From: Limnohabitans parvus II-B4
GTDB lineage: Bacteria; Pseudomonadota; Gammaproteobacteria; Burkholderiales; Burkholderiaceae_C
Reading direction: 5' to 3'
DNA length: 64,000 nt
Assembly (NCBI RefSeq): GCF_003063455.1
Contig: NZ_NESN01000001.1
Location: forward strand, 372,001-436,000
The position numbers and the translations under genes were made by a program. The notes below the pieces were generated by a model. The model had not been told where the DNA came from. It made no database searches and saw only the letters and a program-made list of their open reading frames with translations. Of this stretch, positions 63,601 through 64,000 are shown one piece after another. Numbering within the stretch: position 1 is the stretch's first letter; every line of letters begins with the position of its first letter.

Positions 63601-64000
63601 GCTGTTGGCGTTGCCCGTGTCTTGCGCCTCGGCCAGCGACAAGAAGCCAAAGCTCGAAAGCAAATCGGCCTCGGGCATCGTGATGGCCGCTGCGGGCAAG
63701 AGCACCGGCACCACTTGTACACCCTGCTTGACCAGCACTTGGCTGCGCGTGGTGGCGCTGCTGTACACGTCGTAAGCACCGGCCGTGGTGACGCTGCCCG
63801 CATAAGTCAAGCTGCCGGTTTCTTTGACAAAGCCTGCGCCCAAGCGCACGGTGTCGGCCGCGGTGCCGTCCACCACCACCTGGTAGTAGTTACTCGAGCC
63901 GTCAAAGCCTGTGACAGTACCTGTGACTGTCCAGCCGTTGGTGGTGTTGAAGCGGTTGTAGTCGCCCACCGTGGCGTTCAGATCCAGTCCGTTTTCGATC
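57691..64000 (-). CDS. Giant FG-GAP/RTX secreted protein (5' end outside window)
   Basis: The frame stays open to the right edge; 2102 residues of the C-terminal part are visible. The protein is built from two large similar modules. Each has an RFNT(T/S)NGW-type segment, one or two Ig-like strands regions (VNWENQTAVLYTLTAADVAAGVARVAVP), seven FG-GAP repeats with calcium loops D-x-N-x-D-G-x-x-D, and RTX nonapeptides (GGLGNDTLV, GGGGADVLY, GGAGNDTIV). The protein ends in a short region (LLIDTALNVSAT) typical of uncleaved type I secretion signals. No Cys is seen in the parts I read. The exporter and adaptor genes lie downstream on the same strand. A calcium-dependent surface adhesin or S-layer-like protein is the best guess. 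Confidence 0.9.
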   Translation of the reverse strand, partial: IENGLDLNATVGDYNRFNTTNGWTVTGTVTGFDGSSNYYQVVVDGTAADTVRLGAGFVKETGSLTYAGSVTTAGAYDVYSSATTRSQVLVKQGVQVVPVLLPAAAITMPEADLLSSFGFLSLAEAQDTGNANSTSSVAGTPVLVSLAGLGAAVGDEVRVNWENQTAVLYTLTAADVAAGVARVAVPASALLAATAAGTKETVGITAQVFNAVGVPLTTVGVGSAAVDFVTVPTTPPLNAPIISNVNGSTSVMTGLSEVVNTNVIYRSAALDGVQVNVVLKTAAAAGDWLKFTWGNQEYTYKFTAAVAINTPTTITVPYAVVEAQGFGTFNVSVQQFKADGVSGTAIGAANTVTGVRYAFDMQANEGTTDAARGFTLVGESNYHNAGYAVSNAGDVNGDGYDDFIVGAPGAAGYAGRSYVVFGGSQAINSLQLSQLTVVGNTRGFVITGVPGDGMSGATVTGGGDINGDGLADLVVASRANYAISAGWYPMEYASSGTTSETYVVFGKTNTTAVNLTALTAATNLTNTASALGFKVNTTGTTAAGWSVSNAGDVNGDGLDDMLVGNPNYGARDGRAYLIYGKASGAAVEVSSLPAIGASNSVGFMVTADQPSNNPGLTTMASGDVNGDGYSDLVLGAWFQGSTGVGPGGAYVVYGNSTNTSLDISTLTAGSNTRGFQIIGEVNAGIDIAGVGDVNGDGLADVLLQGNQSLVGAGNTTLKGAAWVAFGKTGNSPINVSSIEAGVGGFAIGLGLDTTNYGAYAVSSAGDFNGDGLTDVIVTHANAPFVNNGVTNASAGAAYIVFGKTGTGTVQVTSLDGSEGFRIVNPFVNERMGSAAAGGGDINGDGFDDVIIGNYLGDTTLADLGKVYVVFGGVRELQSSVFQGSNGDRIGTAGNDTLTGTSGANQMVGGLGNDTLVGGGGADVLYGGAGNDTIVVNASNVQALALRVGNNAQNIAHIDGGNGLDSIRFGETLVMSLKSTQSVVESVERFDLAGTGGTLRIESGVDVNGISHHNRFNTSNGWALTGSVLGFDNSTDYRQVVVDGTSADFLRLSGTFVRQTGTLNHSGTDSSTGVYNVFVNAATRSQVIVKNGISVQMTPAVDVFANELANGLNRNEANSNGGTLARVSLSDIGASAGNILKLTWDGQVIDYTLTGSDITAGFANIPVSTAQLTTQVALGATGTANFSVSLFNGATLLNAGDAQSAPVNFIMATAPTINSVLWSATGAGNTSALSGITEALNGQVYQANNTVTQGVDNALFNSEVIGNGTVVRVQLPTTGPIPPVAGDTLALIWGTTSTPIRLVLSAADITQKFVDVTVPEATIRADGYGLVTVQAMIEKTDGSSSAAGTQVVNFAFDLPLDLPANAASPSYGFAINGAGPGVSIYDDNNQFQGFGGSVVNMGDLNRDGLDDYAVGDMINKRIFVLFGQTDMSTLNLQGIVAGTSTQGYVIANNPFASFTYVHGLASTDFNGDGLNDLMVTMPSRNGGGGANNAVYVFYGQSSAAAGRIADALATVAASPFATTAGFRIHAAQGWSDLGSLRDETGTFTKGTTGDTTGMGTSSAGDVNGDGLEDFIIGESLAGGNTGGAPNYGRAFVMYGTTTTATSGLTLPEMSSNPTSMTNGYFINGDISLGSARVGTTIGGGGDVNGDGLDDMVLGSINATNSARAYVMFGRSGGSSMSVTSVTAASNTNGFMITDAAQTTTSTGGALPAGYNYPSVQILGDINGDGLADVGVSQYDRALVVFGKTGGAAVSGTAVAAGTSSDGFVIRMMASDRGMGTMTHAGDMNGDGLDDLVVNTTGNRAYIVFGQTAGSTVIDFGVQDLTKFVPITNQPLSFAQAQVHAAGDVNGDGFADIIVGVGTADPVLSPVRADGGKSYVIYGGFSEATASVFQLSNGDHIGTTGADTLTGTTGANQLVGGLGNDTLVGGGGADVLYGGAGHDVMQVNADNLAQLGAVGSSQNIARINGGNGIDTLKFDGTGLTLDLANVKGVAMQNMEKVDLTGSGDNTLKLTASDLLENFTSADVWNAGNSSTGNLGATVRRNQLMVTGDAGDTVVLTDLANWTATLPANVITINGNTYTGYNHNSLAAQLLIDTALNVSAT
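58325..59900 (-). repeat. FG-GAP propeller of the C-terminal module (seven repeats)
   Basis: Seven FG-GAP calcium loops can be counted in translation: GDLNRDGLDD, TDFNGDGLND, GDVNGDGLED, GDVNGDGLDD, GDINGDGLAD, GDMNGDGLDD and GDVNGDGFAD. Seven repeats close one integrin-alpha-like beta-propeller. An RTX block follows at about 58165-58322. Boundaries are approximate. Confidence 0.85.
61365..62905 (-). repeat. FG-GAP propeller of the preceding module (seven repeats)
   Basis: Seven loops: GDVNGDGYDD, GDINGDGLAD, GDVNGDGLDD, GDVNGDGYSD, GDVNGDGLAD, GDFNGDGLTD and GDINGDGFDD. An RTX block nearly identical to that of the other module follows at about 61195-61362. Boundaries are approximate. Confidence 0.85.

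Overview
This window reads as chromosome of a GC-rich beta-proteobacterium, most likely Burkholderiales and probably Comamonadaceae. That placement is my inference from gene content: several Liv-type uptake systems, a nag-type salicylate 5-hydroxylase, pobA next to an IclR regulator, and a cysI-DUF934-cysH-cysD-cysN order. No phage, plasmid or IS gene is visible. Coding is dense, with short operons and many 1-8 base overlaps.

Layout. 1-0.95 kb: 5'-truncated glutathione S-transferase, then tRNA-Pro(UGG) and tRNA-Arg(UCU). 1.2-17.6 kb: an aromatic-acid uptake and catabolism region. It holds a Liv-type binding protein, a LysR regulator divergent from salicylate 5-hydroxylase (nagG, nagH, Rieske ferredoxin), the transporter genes livHMGF, an SDR plus flavin monooxygenase pair, a BASS-type transporter, an extended SDR, an IclR regulator divergent from pobA, a short class III CoA-transferase and an MFS exporter. 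17.8-25.1 kb: lemA and a TPM-domain gene; a minus-strand set made of a LysR-like regulator with two HTH domains, an orphan binding protein, an alpha/beta hydrolase and a SnoaL-like protein; then tag and a D,D-carboxypeptidase. 25.2-38.8 kb: an OsmC-YcaO fusion, hrpA carrying in-frame palindromic repeat arrays, vapBC, argA, dsbB, fpr, yggX, an mnmC2-like oxidoreductase and a third Liv-type binding protein. 39-46.9 kb: assimilatory sulfate reduction (TSUP exporter, cysI, DUF934, APS-type cysH, cysD, cysN) followed by fdxA and a TrxR-like ferredoxin reductase. 47-49.3 kb: a TPP riboswitch in front of a TonB-dependent receptor. 49.4 kb: tRNA-Asn. 49.5-64 kb, minus strand: small HTH-like protein, FixJ-type response regulator, HlyD adaptor, type I secretion ABC exporter, membrane histidine kinase, GT41 glycosyltransferase, and a giant FG-GAP/RTX protein that runs off the right edge.

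Most notable points. (i) The right-hand locus joins a type I exporter, a two-component system, a cytoplasmic TPR-GT41 glycosyltransferase and a giant protein made of at least two modules, each with exactly seven FG-GAP repeats followed by RTX repeats. I infer a regulated, possibly glycosylated secreted adhesin. (ii) Dispersed palindromic repeats occur between genes and also in frame inside hrpA, and several have grown into 18-27 bp minisatellites. (iii) A TPP riboswitch controls an outer-membrane receptor, pointing to uptake of thiamine or a related compound. (iv) A LysR-like regulator has a duplicated DNA-binding domain.
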